DNA from: CAIKMD01 sp963702925 | Lineage (GTDB): Bacteria; Pseudomonadota; Alphaproteobacteria; ATCC43930; CGMCC-115725 | Reading direction: 5' to 3' | NCBI GenBank assembly: GCA_963702925.1 | Contig: OY969771.1 | Span: 1,116,001 to 1,180,000, forward strand | Length of the DNA stretch: 64,000 nt | In this document: positions 50,055 through 58,204 of the stretch, one piece after another | Layout of the letters: every line of letters begins with the position of its first letter | Position numbering within the stretch: the first letter of the stretch is position 1 | Program-made: the position numbers and the translations under genes | Notes under the pieces: model-generated | Told to the model about the DNA's origin: nothing | Database searches by the model: none | What the model saw: only the letters and a program-made list of their open reading frames with translations

Positions 50055-51215
50055 TCAGGCTGCGGCGGCTTGGCGGCTTGCTTCGGCGAACGCCCAATCG
50101 AGCCAGGGCAGAAGCGCCTCGACATCCGCGCGCTCGATCGTCGCACCGCACCAAATCCGAAGACCCGGTACCGCGTCGCGATGGCCGGCGATGTCGTAAG
50201 CAACGCCTTCGGTATCCAAAAGCGCCTCGATCTTCTTGACCTGCGCCCATTGCTGCTCGGCGGGTAAGCGATCGAAGCCTTCGGCGACGATCTTCAAGCA
50301 CACCGAGGTGCAGGAGCGGATTTTCGCATCCGCGACCAAGAAATCGACCCAAGGCGTGCGCTCGACCCAGGCGGCGATCGCGGCAAGATTGCCTTCGCAT
50401 CGCGCCTTCAAGGCCGGCAGGCCGCCCAAGGATTCCGCCCATTTGAGGCTGTCGATCGCATCTTCGACCGCCAGCATCGAGGGCGTGTTGATGGTCTCTT
50501 CCTTGAAGATGCCTTCGCTGAACTTGCCCTTGCCGGTCATGCGGAAGATTTTCGGCAGCGGCCAGGGCGGCGTATAGCTTTCCAGCCGCGCGACCGCGCG
50601 CGGGCTCAAGGCGAGCATGCCGTGAGCCGCCTCGCCGCCCAGCACTTTTTGCCACGACCAAGTGACGACATCGAGCTTCGCCCAAGGCAGATCCATCGCG
50701 AAGACGCCCGAGGTTGCGTCGCAAATCGTCAGACCCTGGCGGTCGGGCTTGATCCAATCGCCATTCGGCATACGCGCGCCGGAGGTGGTGCCGTTCCAGG
50801 TGAAAACCACATCGCGGTCGGTATCGACCTTGGCGAGATCGGGGATCTGCCCATAGGGCGCGCGCATCACGCGCAGATCCTTGATCTTCAGCTGTTTCTC
50901 GATATCGGTGACCCAGCCCTCGCCGAAGCTTTCCCAGGTCAGCGCATCGACGCCGCGCGGGCCCAACAGCGACCACAGCGCCATCTCGACCGCACCCGTA
51001 TCCGAGGCCGGCACGATGCCGAGACGATAATCCTGTGGCACGCCCAGCAGGGCGCGCGAACGATCGACGACTTCCTTGAGGCGGGCTTTGCCCAGCTTCG
51101 AGCGGTGCGAGCGCCCGAACAACGCCTTTTCCAAGGCTGCCACCGAATAGCCGGGGCGCTTGGCGCAAGGACCAGACGAAAAATTGGGATTAGCGGGCCG
51201 ACGTGACGGCTTCAT
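50055..51215 (-). CDS. serC: Phosphoserine aminotransferase SerC
   Basis: PLP enzyme making phosphoserine, 386 residues. It matches the alphaproteobacterial-type SerC: NPNFSSGPCAKRPGY at the start, the PLP lysine in TWSWQKVLGGEAAHGMLALS. serA is directly downstream, so the two form a serine operon. A pair of hairpins precedes the start codon. Confidence 0.96.
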   Translation of the reverse strand: MKPSRRPANPNFSSGPCAKRPGYSVAALEKALFGRSHRSKLGKARLKEVVDRSRALLGVPQDYRLGIVPASDTGAVEMALWSLLGPRGVDALTWESFGEGWVTDIEKQLKIKDLRVMRAPYGQIPDLAKVDTDRDVVFTWNGTTSGARMPNGDWIKPDRQGLTICDATSGVFAMDLPWAKLDVVTWSWQKVLGGEAAHGMLALSPRAVARLESYTPPWPLPKIFRMTGKGKFSEGIFKEETINTPSMLAVEDAIDSLKWAESLGGLPALKARCEGNLAAIAAWVERTPWVDFLVADAKIRSCTSVCLKIVAEGFDRLPAEQQWAQVKKIEALLDTEGVAYDIAGHRDAVPGLRIWCGATIERADVEALLPWLDWAFAEASRQAAAA

Positions 51216-51220
51216 GATCG

Positions 51221-51259
51221 CTATTCCTTCCAGAATAGTTGCGCCCCGTTGGGGGGGCG
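51221..51259 (-). promoter_or_regulatory. Structured leader of serC (serC-motif-like)
   Basis: Two tandem hairpins. The upper one pairs 51242-51247 with 51254-51259 (CGCCCC/GGGGCG). The lower one pairs 51221-51226 with 51233-51238 (CTATTC/GAATAG) and places GGAAGG, the ribosome site, across its loop and right arm. This fits an RNA leader controlling translation, as reported for serC in alphaproteobacteria. Confidence 0.45.
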
Positions 51260-51380
51260 TGTCCCGGCGCGGAAACTACGGAAAGGCGGCGGTGCCGTCA
51301 ACACCGGAAAGCGCGGTGATTTGCCTCATGCCGGCGGCATCGGCTGCCAGACCTTACCGACCTCTTGACGCGCAGGGGCC

Positions 51381-52829
51381 TCAGCGGCCCGGCGCGCCGC
51401 CGACGGGGAAGCCGAATTGGAAGGAAAGACCAAGGAACCAACCGCCTTGGTCGCTGGTCTTTAGGCACGACTGCCCCGCACCGCAGGCACTCGATTGGAA
51501 ATTGGTGTCGCCAAAGACATAGCCGCCCGACAGCTTCAACTCTTGTTGATCGCCGGGCAGAAATCCGACCAAGGGAAGCCGCTGCACGATCGCGGCGTTG
51601 AGGAAAGGCCGCACCGTCATGCCCGAACGCGCATCGCTTTCGCTAAAGCTGCTGTTCGACAAGGTCGCGGTTTCTTTGACGTTATTGACCCAGACGCCGG
51701 TGCCGAAGCTCGCGCTGGTGCCGTTCGTCACCGGCACGCCCATGAAGAAGCTCGGCATGATGACCGGCCAGTTATTGGTCTGACCGAGTTTCAGCGCGTA
51801 ACCGCTGCTGGTCGTCGTGCTGGTGACCGAATCGCCGCTCGCCGGCACGCCGACGAAGAGCGAGCCGCCGAAGCTAGGATTGAGCGGCAGGCTGTTGAGC
51901 GGCGCCGAGGTCCAGGAGCCGGCAATGCCGGGAATGATGCGCGCCGTGCTGTTGGTGACGCTGCCCGTGCCGGTCACGGTTCCGCTGGCATTGGTTTGGA
52001 TGGTCGGAAACTCGACCACGAGCTGCGGGCCGAAGGCGATCTTAGGAAAGGATGAGAGGCTCCCCGACGCGCTCCGACCTTCGGCGGACGAGAGCGGCGC
52101 GCTGGCCGGCGCCGGCGGGGTTTGAGCGATCAACTCGGTCGAAGGCGGCGGGTTGGCGGCGGCCGCAATCTGAAACGCTGTCGGATTGGCGGCCTGTGGC
52201 TGGGCAGCTTGTGCCTGGGAAGGCGGAACAGCGTCATTGCTGGCCGTTGCATTCTTTCGCGCTGGGCTCGGCGATTTTGGCGTCTTCTCGGTAGATGCGC
52301 GCACCGCATCAGCCGGGCCGATGGTCGCGGGAAAGGCGGTCGCCTGGCTGGCAAAAGCTTTGACCGTCATCGGCTCGCTTGTCGGCGCCGCTGCGGCATT
52401 CGCCGCCGGCGCGCTCGGAGCGAGCGGCACTGGTGCGGCTTCAACGCTTTCGACTGGCGCGGCGGCAGGCGTCTCGTCGGATGCCGGATTCGGTGCGGGC
52501 GGCGTCTGGCTCTGATCAGTGCTGGCGGACGGCGCAGTGGCGACAGCGCTTTGGCCGTCAATGCCGCTGGGCGTTTGGACGAGTTGTTCGCCCGGCGCGT
52601 TATCGGCGCTTGCCGCAGGCGCCGTCGCGTCAGCCGTCGGTGCACTCGATGCGGCGGCGTGGGTTGGCGCCGGGACGCTACTGGTATCGATGCCCATTGC
52701 CGGCGTCACCGAGGAGGTTTGAATGAATGCCGAACGGAGATCGTCGCCGGAGAATTCGAACACGATGAGCCCGCCGGCCAGACCCACAACCAACAACAGA
52801 CAGCAGAGCTTCAACAGGCGCAGGCGCAT
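51381..52829 (-). CDS. Inner-membrane-anchored, Ala/Pro-rich envelope protein of unknown function
   Basis: About 482 residues. A single transmembrane segment (LKLCCLLLVVGLAGGLIVFEF, residues 6-26), then about 240 residues very rich in Ala, Pro, Thr and Ser, then a C-terminal 200 residues of Gly/Ser/Thr beta-rich sequence ending in QFGFPVGGAPGR that could be a small barrel or adhesin-like domain. It is not recognised as a known family. The long low-complexity linker suggests it spans the periplasm. The exact start is uncertain (ATG 52829 chosen). Confidence 0.5.
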   Translation of the reverse strand: MRLRLLKLCCLLLVVGLAGGLIVFEFSGDDLRSAFIQTSSVTPAMGIDTSSVPAPTHAAASSAPTADATAPAASADNAPGEQLVQTPSGIDGQSAVATAPSASTDQSQTPPAPNPASDETPAAAPVESVEAAPVPLAPSAPAANAAAAPTSEPMTVKAFASQATAFPATIGPADAVRASTEKTPKSPSPARKNATASNDAVPPSQAQAAQPQAANPTAFQIAAAANPPPSTELIAQTPPAPASAPLSSAEGRSASGSLSSFPKIAFGPQLVVEFPTIQTNASGTVTGTGSVTNSTARIIPGIAGSWTSAPLNSLPLNPSFGGSLFVGVPASGDSVTSTTTSSGYALKLGQTNNWPVIMPSFFMGVPVTNGTSASFGTGVWVNNVKETATLSNSSFSESDARSGMTVRPFLNAAIVQRLPLVGFLPGDQQELKLSGGYVFGDTNFQSSACGAGQSCLKTSDQGGWFLGLSFQFGFPVGGAPGR

Positions 52830-53280
52830 CAACCAATCCCCATACCGTACCGGCACCCCGCCGCCGGCTCGTCCAGCCCGAGCGTGCGGGCCGACTCCTC
52901 CACTTCTGAATTCCGCACAAGCACGCGAGAAAGTCCAGCGCGGCTCGACCCGGCTTTGAGGCGTTCGCCAAGCCGCAACCACCAAGCATGCGCGCTTATC
53001 ATGTCATGCGCGTGACGAAGGGGAGACACACCGACGCCGCCATCGCTCTAAAGGCGCGCAGATACCGGCATAAAAGCGGGATTTATGAGGCCCCCACAGC
53101 AACCACGCCGTGTCGCGACGCGCCGCAAACGACGTCGGATCGTGTCCGGATTTGCCGCACGCGCAGCCGCGGCGTCGCACAAGAAACATCGCGTTACGGC
53201 ATATCGCGGCGTTTCTTGGATTGTCCCGAAGGGCGATTTTCCCGCGAGTCGGATTTTGTCGCCGCGCGGCTTGTGGCGCG
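52830..53280. other. Intergenic stretch without a convincing gene
   Basis: About 450 bp. An open frame at 53085-53288 on the plus strand is Arg-rich and overlaps the end of the opposite-strand binding-protein gene, so it is not called. No terminator or tRNA was recognised. Confidence 0.35.
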
Positions 53281-54294
53281 CTATTTGATGAACTGGTTGT
53301 CGATCAGCGCTTGATAGTCCGCGAGCTTGTCCTCGGTCTTCATGAAACCGGCGGCGATGTTCATATTGTCGCCATTCTCGAGATCCTTGGGCGTGGTGAC
53401 CGGCGGGTTCGGCGTCATCGCCTTCACCGTTTCGTAAGCGGCTTTGAGCACCTTGTCGTCGTAGGTGCCGAAATGCGCCTTCATCACGGCCAGCGCATCC
53501 TGTGGCTTGTCGCGAATGATCTGCGTCGCCTCGTAGATGCCGTGCACCATTTTCTCGCACACCGGTTTGGCGGTCGCACAGAAATCGGCGCGCCCGAGCA
53601 GCAACGCAGCCGACACCGGCGAGAACTCCTTAGGCTCGCCGATACGCGAATCCGAGATCATCACGCCACTGCCGTCCAACACCACCTGCTCGACGAAGGG
53701 CGGGCTGTTGGAAAAGCCGTCGATCTTTTTCGCGGCGAAGGCGGCCATGAATTCCGGCGGCTGCATGGGCGTCGCCACCACTTGATCCGGCGCCAGCCCG
53801 GCATCCTTCGCGACCACCTTCAGCACGATGTCGGGAATAGCACCCACACCGCCGATGGCGATCGTCAGACCCTTCAACACCTTCGCCCGTTCGGCGATCG
53901 GCGCCTTGGCGTTGTAATGCACCGCATCCGCGACATCTTTACGCAACACGATCGATTGGCCCGATTCGCTGATCGCGGTCAAGAGCGCCACGAGCTTCTG
54001 GCCGCGCGCATAAGCGCGCGTGATCGTCGCGCCCGAGGACATCGAAAAATCGGCCGAGCCCGAAATCACCGCGTTCATCGAGCCGATGCCGATGATGTTG
54101 AGGACTTTGACGTCGAGGCCCTGCTTTTCCCAGAGATGCATATCCTCGGCGATATAGCGCGAGAGAAAGAGCACGTTCTGGCCCGGGATCGCCAAAATGG
54201 TCTGTTCCGCGCGCGCCGGCGACGCGGCCACGGCAAAACCGAGAAGCCCGAATGTCAGCGCGGCAAGCCAGCCGCGAAAGCTCGACCTATCCAT
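53281..54294 (-). CDS. ABC transporter substrate-binding protein (NitT/TauT-like), second
   Basis: A 337-residue periplasmic binding protein with a signal peptide (cleavage near ARA-EQT). It shares the block NAVISGSADFSMSSG with the binding protein at 3754-4776 and the same overall length. As with that one, no permease or ATPase lies nearby. It precedes an esterase and a GlcG-like gene on the same strand. Confidence 0.88.
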   Translation of the reverse strand: MDRSSFRGWLAALTFGLLGFAVAASPARAEQTILAIPGQNVLFLSRYIAEDMHLWEKQGLDVKVLNIIGIGSMNAVISGSADFSMSSGATITRAYARGQKLVALLTAISESGQSIVLRKDVADAVHYNAKAPIAERAKVLKGLTIAIGGVGAIPDIVLKVVAKDAGLAPDQVVATPMQPPEFMAAFAAKKIDGFSNSPPFVEQVVLDGSGVMISDSRIGEPKEFSPVSAALLLGRADFCATAKPVCEKMVHGIYEATQIIRDKPQDALAVMKAHFGTYDDKVLKAAYETVKAMTPNPPVTTPKDLENGDNMNIAAGFMKTEDKLADYQALIDNQFIK

Positions 54295-54397
54295 GGCAAA
54301 CTACCCTCCCTGACGTTGTTCTTTGCCCCAGTCTCAGGGTTTCGTTGGCCAGGGTCAACCGGCGCGTGCGGCGGCGACGGCACGTCTCGGCGCTGTC

Positions 54398-55252
54398 TTA
54401 CGTCGTTTGCTGGCGGATGAAACCGACGATGGTCGCGATGACCTGCTGTGCGGCCGGCGAACCGGGATCGCTGCGGGGCAGATCGTAATTCTTGCCTTCG
54501 AACAAGCTCAGCTGCAGCGGACCGCCGCGCTTGCGGTAGCCGGCGACGAATTGCTCCATGAGATGGCGCGGATGGAGCAGATCGGCCGGATTCTGGAGAT
54601 AGAGAATATGCGGCAGCTCGACCGGATCGCCGCGCTCCAAGGCCAGCATCGGGCTCCCCTCGCCCATCGCCTCTTCGGTGAGCCAATAGCGTTCTTGCAT
54701 CGCGACCGCGCCGCCGCGGTTCTGATAGACCTGCTCGCCTTGCGGCTTCGCCTTGCGGTCGCGGTAGCGGCCCAAGGGACAGATCACGGGCCACAAGCTC
54801 ACCACATAGGGCACGCGCGCATCGACATCCGCACCCGGCAGCTTGATGGCGGCATAGCGCGGATCGAACGGCTTCAGCGCGGCAAGCACAACGAGATGGC
54901 CGCCGCTTGAGGTGCCCATGCTGCCGACCCATTCGGGCCGCGTGTCGAAGCGGCGCGCCTGCGACTTCAGCCAGCGCACGCCGTAATTGACGTCGGCGAC
55001 CGAACCCGGATAGGTCGCGTCGGGCGGATTGCGGAAATCGAGCGCCGCGACGACCACGCCGCCTTTGGCAACGGCCGTGTTGATCGCGTCATTGTTGGTA
55101 CGATTGCCTTCGCACCAGGCGCCGCCATGCGCTTCGATGACGGCCGGGAACGGACCTTTGCCGCGCGGCCGAAACACGCGCGCGAGAAACGGCTTATCGC
55201 CGTGCCGCAGATATTCGACTTCCTCGATGTTGATCTCGTAGGTTTCGCTCAT
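54398..55252 (-). CDS. Alpha/beta hydrolase (esterase-like)
   Basis: A 284-residue hydrolase of the carboxylesterase/BD-FAE type. The oxyanion motif is HGGAW at about 43-47, the nucleophile Ser is in GTSSGG, and the acid and His lie near the C-terminal third (ADLLHPRH, FEGKNYDLPRS). The gene runs next to a GlcG/HbpS gene only three bases away, so they are one transcript. Confidence 0.85.
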   Translation of the reverse strand: MSETYEINIEEVEYLRHGDKPFLARVFRPRGKGPFPAVIEAHGGAWCEGNRTNNDAINTAVAKGGVVVAALDFRNPPDATYPGSVADVNYGVRWLKSQARRFDTRPEWVGSMGTSSGGHLVVLAALKPFDPRYAAIKLPGADVDARVPYVVSLWPVICPLGRYRDRKAKPQGEQVYQNRGGAVAMQERYWLTEEAMGEGSPMLALERGDPVELPHILYLQNPADLLHPRHLMEQFVAGYRKRGGPLQLSLFEGKNYDLPRSDPGSPAAQQVIATIVGFIRQQTT

Positions 55253-55255
55253 GGT

Positions 55256-55723
55256 TCAGCCCGCCGCTTCCGCCGGCTCGGGCACCAGGCCGGCGGCGCG
55301 GATCGCTTCGATCGCGCAGGCCTCGTCGGCATCGGCTTCGTCGCCCGAGGAGCCGACGGCGCCGACAATGCGCCCGGCCTGATCCTTGATCAACACGCCG
55401 CCCGGCGTGGGTATCAGGCGGCCTTGCGTCGCGGTCGCGAGCGATTGGATGAAGACCGGTGCGCGTTCGGCGATCTTGCCGATGTCGCGGCTCGGGCGGT
55501 TCATCACGAGCGAACCGAAGGCCTTGCCGATCACGACGTCGTAGCGGCGTATGCCGGTGCCGTCTTCGCGCTTGAATGCAACCAGATCCCCGCCGCTATC
55601 GAGCACGGCAATGGTCATCGGCCGCAAATTGCGGCTGCGCGCGACGCGCAAGGCATGATCGATAATCGTGGAGGCGGTGGCGAGATCGACGCCCCGCGGC
55701 GTCGCAACCGAGACTTTGGCCAT
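55256..55723 (-). CDS. GlcG/HbpS-family protein
   Basis: A 155-residue HbpS/GlcG-like protein: ARSRNLRPMTIAVLDSGGDLVAFKREDG then GKAFGSLVMNRPSRD and GGVLIKDQAGRIVGAVGSSG. Members bind haem or corrinoid-like ligands or act beside catabolic enzymes; binding cannot be inferred here. It precedes the esterase gene on the minus strand. Confidence 0.85.
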   Translation of the reverse strand: MAKVSVATPRGVDLATASTIIDHALRVARSRNLRPMTIAVLDSGGDLVAFKREDGTGIRRYDVVIGKAFGSLVMNRPSRDIGKIAERAPVFIQSLATATQGRLIPTPGGVLIKDQAGRIVGAVGSSGDEADADEACAIEAIRAAGLVPEPAEAAG

Positions 55724-55850
55724 CGTTTCCTCGCTGCTCCCTTATGTTTCTGTTTCGCCCGCTCATTCCGGCGAGCGGTTTCGATAACACGGAATGGGCC
55801 CGCTCGTCATCCTCGCGCACTGCCGGCGTGTGCGCCAGGTAACTGCGCGC

Positions 55851-56648
55851 TCAGCCGTCGAATTTCCAAGCATGATTCAGGGGCCCGCGGCCGCGCCCGA
55901 AACCCGGCGCGGTGCGGATCGCCGCTTGTACAAACGCATGGGCGCGCTCGATCGCCGGCCTCAGCGCGAGGCCCTGCGCCAGACCGGTTGCGATCGCCGA
56001 AGCCAAGGTGCAGCCCGTCCCATGAGTGTGGCGCGTCGCAATCCGTTTGGCCTCGATCACGAAGCTTTCGCCGCCTTGCATGACGACGAGATCGCGCAGC
56101 GTATCGCCGGGGACATGACCGCCTTTCACCATCGCGGCTTTCGCGCCCAAGCGCAGCAGAACATCGGCGGCGCGGCGCATATCGTCGATGCCCGTGATGG
56201 CAATCCCGGTCAACGCTTCGGCTTCCGGTGCATTCGGTGTGACCAATGTGGCACGCGCCACGAGCCGGCGTTGCAACGCATCGATCGCGCGCGGATCCAA
56301 AAGCCGCGCGCCGGTCGTCGCCACCATCACCGGATCGACCACCAGCGGCACGGCAAGCGCGGAACTCTCGATCGTGTCGGCCACCGCTTCGATCACGCCG
56401 TGATCGAGCAGCATGCCTGTCTTGATGCTGTCGGCGCCGATATCGGAAAGTACGGAAACGATCTGCTGGCGGACGAAATCCGGCGCCACCGGCAGAATCC
56501 CCTGAACCCCTTCGGTGTTTTGCGCGGTGAGCGCGGTGATGGCGGTCGCAGCGTAACCGCCCAGCGCCGTTACGGTCTTGATGTCCGCCTGGATGCCCGC
56601 GCCGCCGCCCGAATCCGAGCCGGCGATGATGAGCACGCGGCCTTTCAT
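55851..56648 (-). CDS. thiD: Hydroxymethylpyrimidine (phosphate) kinase ThiD
   Basis: A 265-residue ribokinase-fold enzyme of thiamine synthesis, doing both HMP and HMP-P phosphorylation. The N-terminal block IIAGSDSGGGAGIQADIKT and the anion-hole region THGTGCTLASAIA are diagnostic. It overlaps the end of glmM by four bases and is co-transcribed with it. Confidence 0.95.
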   Translation of the reverse strand: MKGRVLIIAGSDSGGGAGIQADIKTVTALGGYAATAITALTAQNTEGVQGILPVAPDFVRQQIVSVLSDIGADSIKTGMLLDHGVIEAVADTIESSALAVPLVVDPVMVATTGARLLDPRAIDALQRRLVARATLVTPNAPEAEALTGIAITGIDDMRRAADVLLRLGAKAAMVKGGHVPGDTLRDLVVMQGGESFVIEAKRIATRHTHGTGCTLASAIATGLAQGLALRPAIERAHAFVQAAIRTAPGFGRGRGPLNHAWKFDG

Positions 56649-58024
56649 TCCGCAGCGCTTTCCTCCGCCGCCCGCGGCGCCAGCCCCGCCCCGGCCACGG
56701 CTGCCGCGATTTCGGCGATGACCGCGGTGAGCTCGGCTTCGTCCTCGCCCTCGGCCATGATGCGCAGCAGCGGTTCCGTGCCCGATTTACGCACCAGCAG
56801 CCGGCCTCTCTTGGCCAAACGTTTCTCGGCCGCACTGATCGCGGCTTTGACGGGCGCCGACAGCATCGCCGCGCCGGCATCGCAGCGCACATTGCGCAGC
56901 AACTGCGGGACGGGCGTGAAGACCTTGGCGACTTGGCTCGCCGGCGCGGCGCGCTCGAGGATCGCGGCAAGCACTTGCAATGCCGCCATCAGCCCGTCGC
57001 CGGTGGTGCAGTAATCGCCCAGGACGATGTGACCCGATTGCTCGCCGCCGAGATTGCTGCCGATGCGGCGCATCGCCTCGACGACGTAACGATCGCCGAC
57101 CGAGGTGCGCGTGAGCGCGATGCCCTTTGCGCCAAGACAACGCTCGAAACCGAGATTGGACATCACCGTTGCGACCACGCCTGCGCGCGCCAATTGGCCC
57201 GCGCGCTGCCATTGGGTCGCGATCAAGGCCATGAGCTGATCGCCATCGAGCAGCTGTCCATTCTCGTCGGCCATCAGCAGCCGGTCGGCATCGCCGTCGA
57301 GCGCGATGCCGAGATCGGCGCCGCGTGCCACGACTTCGCGCTGCATCGTCGCGGTCGAGACCGTGCCGACATCGCGATTTATATTGAGGCCGTCGGGCGC
57401 CACGCCCAGCGGAATCACCTCGGCGCCCAATTCCCACAACACGGTCGGCGCGACCTTGTAGGCGGCGCCATGCGCGCAATCGACCACGACCTTCAGCCCG
57501 TCGAGCCGCAAGCCGCGCGGGAAACTGTTCTTCACGAATTCGATGTAACGCCCGCCGGCATCGTCGAGACGCTTGGCACGGCCCAGCGCCGGTGCCGACG
57601 CGCGTCCCGCCCCGGTGCGGCTCATCTGCGCTTCGATGTCGGCTTCGATGTTGTCGGAGAGCTTGTAGCCGTCGGCGCCGAAGAACTTGATCCCGTTATC
57701 CTCGTAGGGATTGTGCGAGGCCGAGATCATGACGCCGAGATCGGCGCGCAAAGAGCGCGTGAGCATGGCGATGGCGGGCGTCGGCAAGGGACCGACCAGC
57801 ACTACGTCCATTCCCATGCCGATGAAGCCGGCGGTCAAGGCGGGCTCGAGCATGTAGCCCGAGAGCCGCGTGTCCTTGCCGATGACGACGAGATGACGGT
57901 GGTCGCCGCGCCGCAGCACATGCCCGGCCGACATGGCGAGCTTCAGCACCGTCTCGGCCGTCATCGGTTCGCTATTGGCCGTGCCGCGAACGCCGTCCGT
58001 GCCGAATAAGCTGCGCGTGGTCAA
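56645..58024 (-). CDS. glmM: Phosphoglucosamine mutase GlmM
   Basis: Converts glucosamine-6-phosphate to glucosamine-1-phosphate for peptidoglycan and LPS. 459 residues. The catalytic serine is in MISASHNPYEDNGIK; the metal loop is ALDGDADRL; the phosphate-binding loop near the C-terminus is RKSGTEPLLRIMAE. It follows ftsH on the same strand with a hairpin in between, the classic alphaproteobacterial order. Confidence 0.97.
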   Translation of the reverse strand: MTTRSLFGTDGVRGTANSEPMTAETVLKLAMSAGHVLRRGDHRHLVVIGKDTRLSGYMLEPALTAGFIGMGMDVVLVGPLPTPAIAMLTRSLRADLGVMISASHNPYEDNGIKFFGADGYKLSDNIEADIEAQMSRTGAGRASAPALGRAKRLDDAGGRYIEFVKNSFPRGLRLDGLKVVVDCAHGAAYKVAPTVLWELGAEVIPLGVAPDGLNINRDVGTVSTATMQREVVARGADLGIALDGDADRLLMADENGQLLDGDQLMALIATQWQRAGQLARAGVVATVMSNLGFERCLGAKGIALTRTSVGDRYVVEAMRRIGSNLGGEQSGHIVLGDYCTTGDGLMAALQVLAAILERAAPASQVAKVFTPVPQLLRNVRCDAGAAMLSAPVKAAISAAEKRLAKRGRLLVRKSGTEPLLRIMAEGEDEAELTAVIAEIAAAVAGAGLAPRAAEESAAE

Positions 58025-58143
58025 ATGCCGAGGCTCCTTCTCCGCTTGGGCGCGAATTCTAGTCCCAAACTGGGGCTCGCATAGTCAAGAAAGGGTTAAA
58101 CCCGAAGCCGGACCGGATAACAGCTTATCCGCATCCAAAACAC

Positions 58144-58173
58144 AACCGCCGCTCGGTTTCCCAAGCGGCGGTT
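58144..58173 (-). terminator. Intrinsic terminator downstream of ftsH
   Basis: Ten-base arms AACCGCCGCT at 58144-58153 and AGCGGCGGTT at 58164-58173, followed on the minus strand by GTGTTTTG. It would end the ftsH transcript and separate it from glmM. Confidence 0.65.
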
Positions 58174-58204
58174 TGTAATGTCGCTACAGTCGTTGGGGCG
58201 CCGT

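Noticed and set aside
53085..53288. Arg-rich plus-strand open frame of 67 residues
   Set aside because: Overlaps the 3' end of the opposite-strand binding protein; no ribosome site or family.
55759..55778. Hairpin downstream of thiD
   Set aside because: Six-base stem only and no T-run; not called as a terminator.
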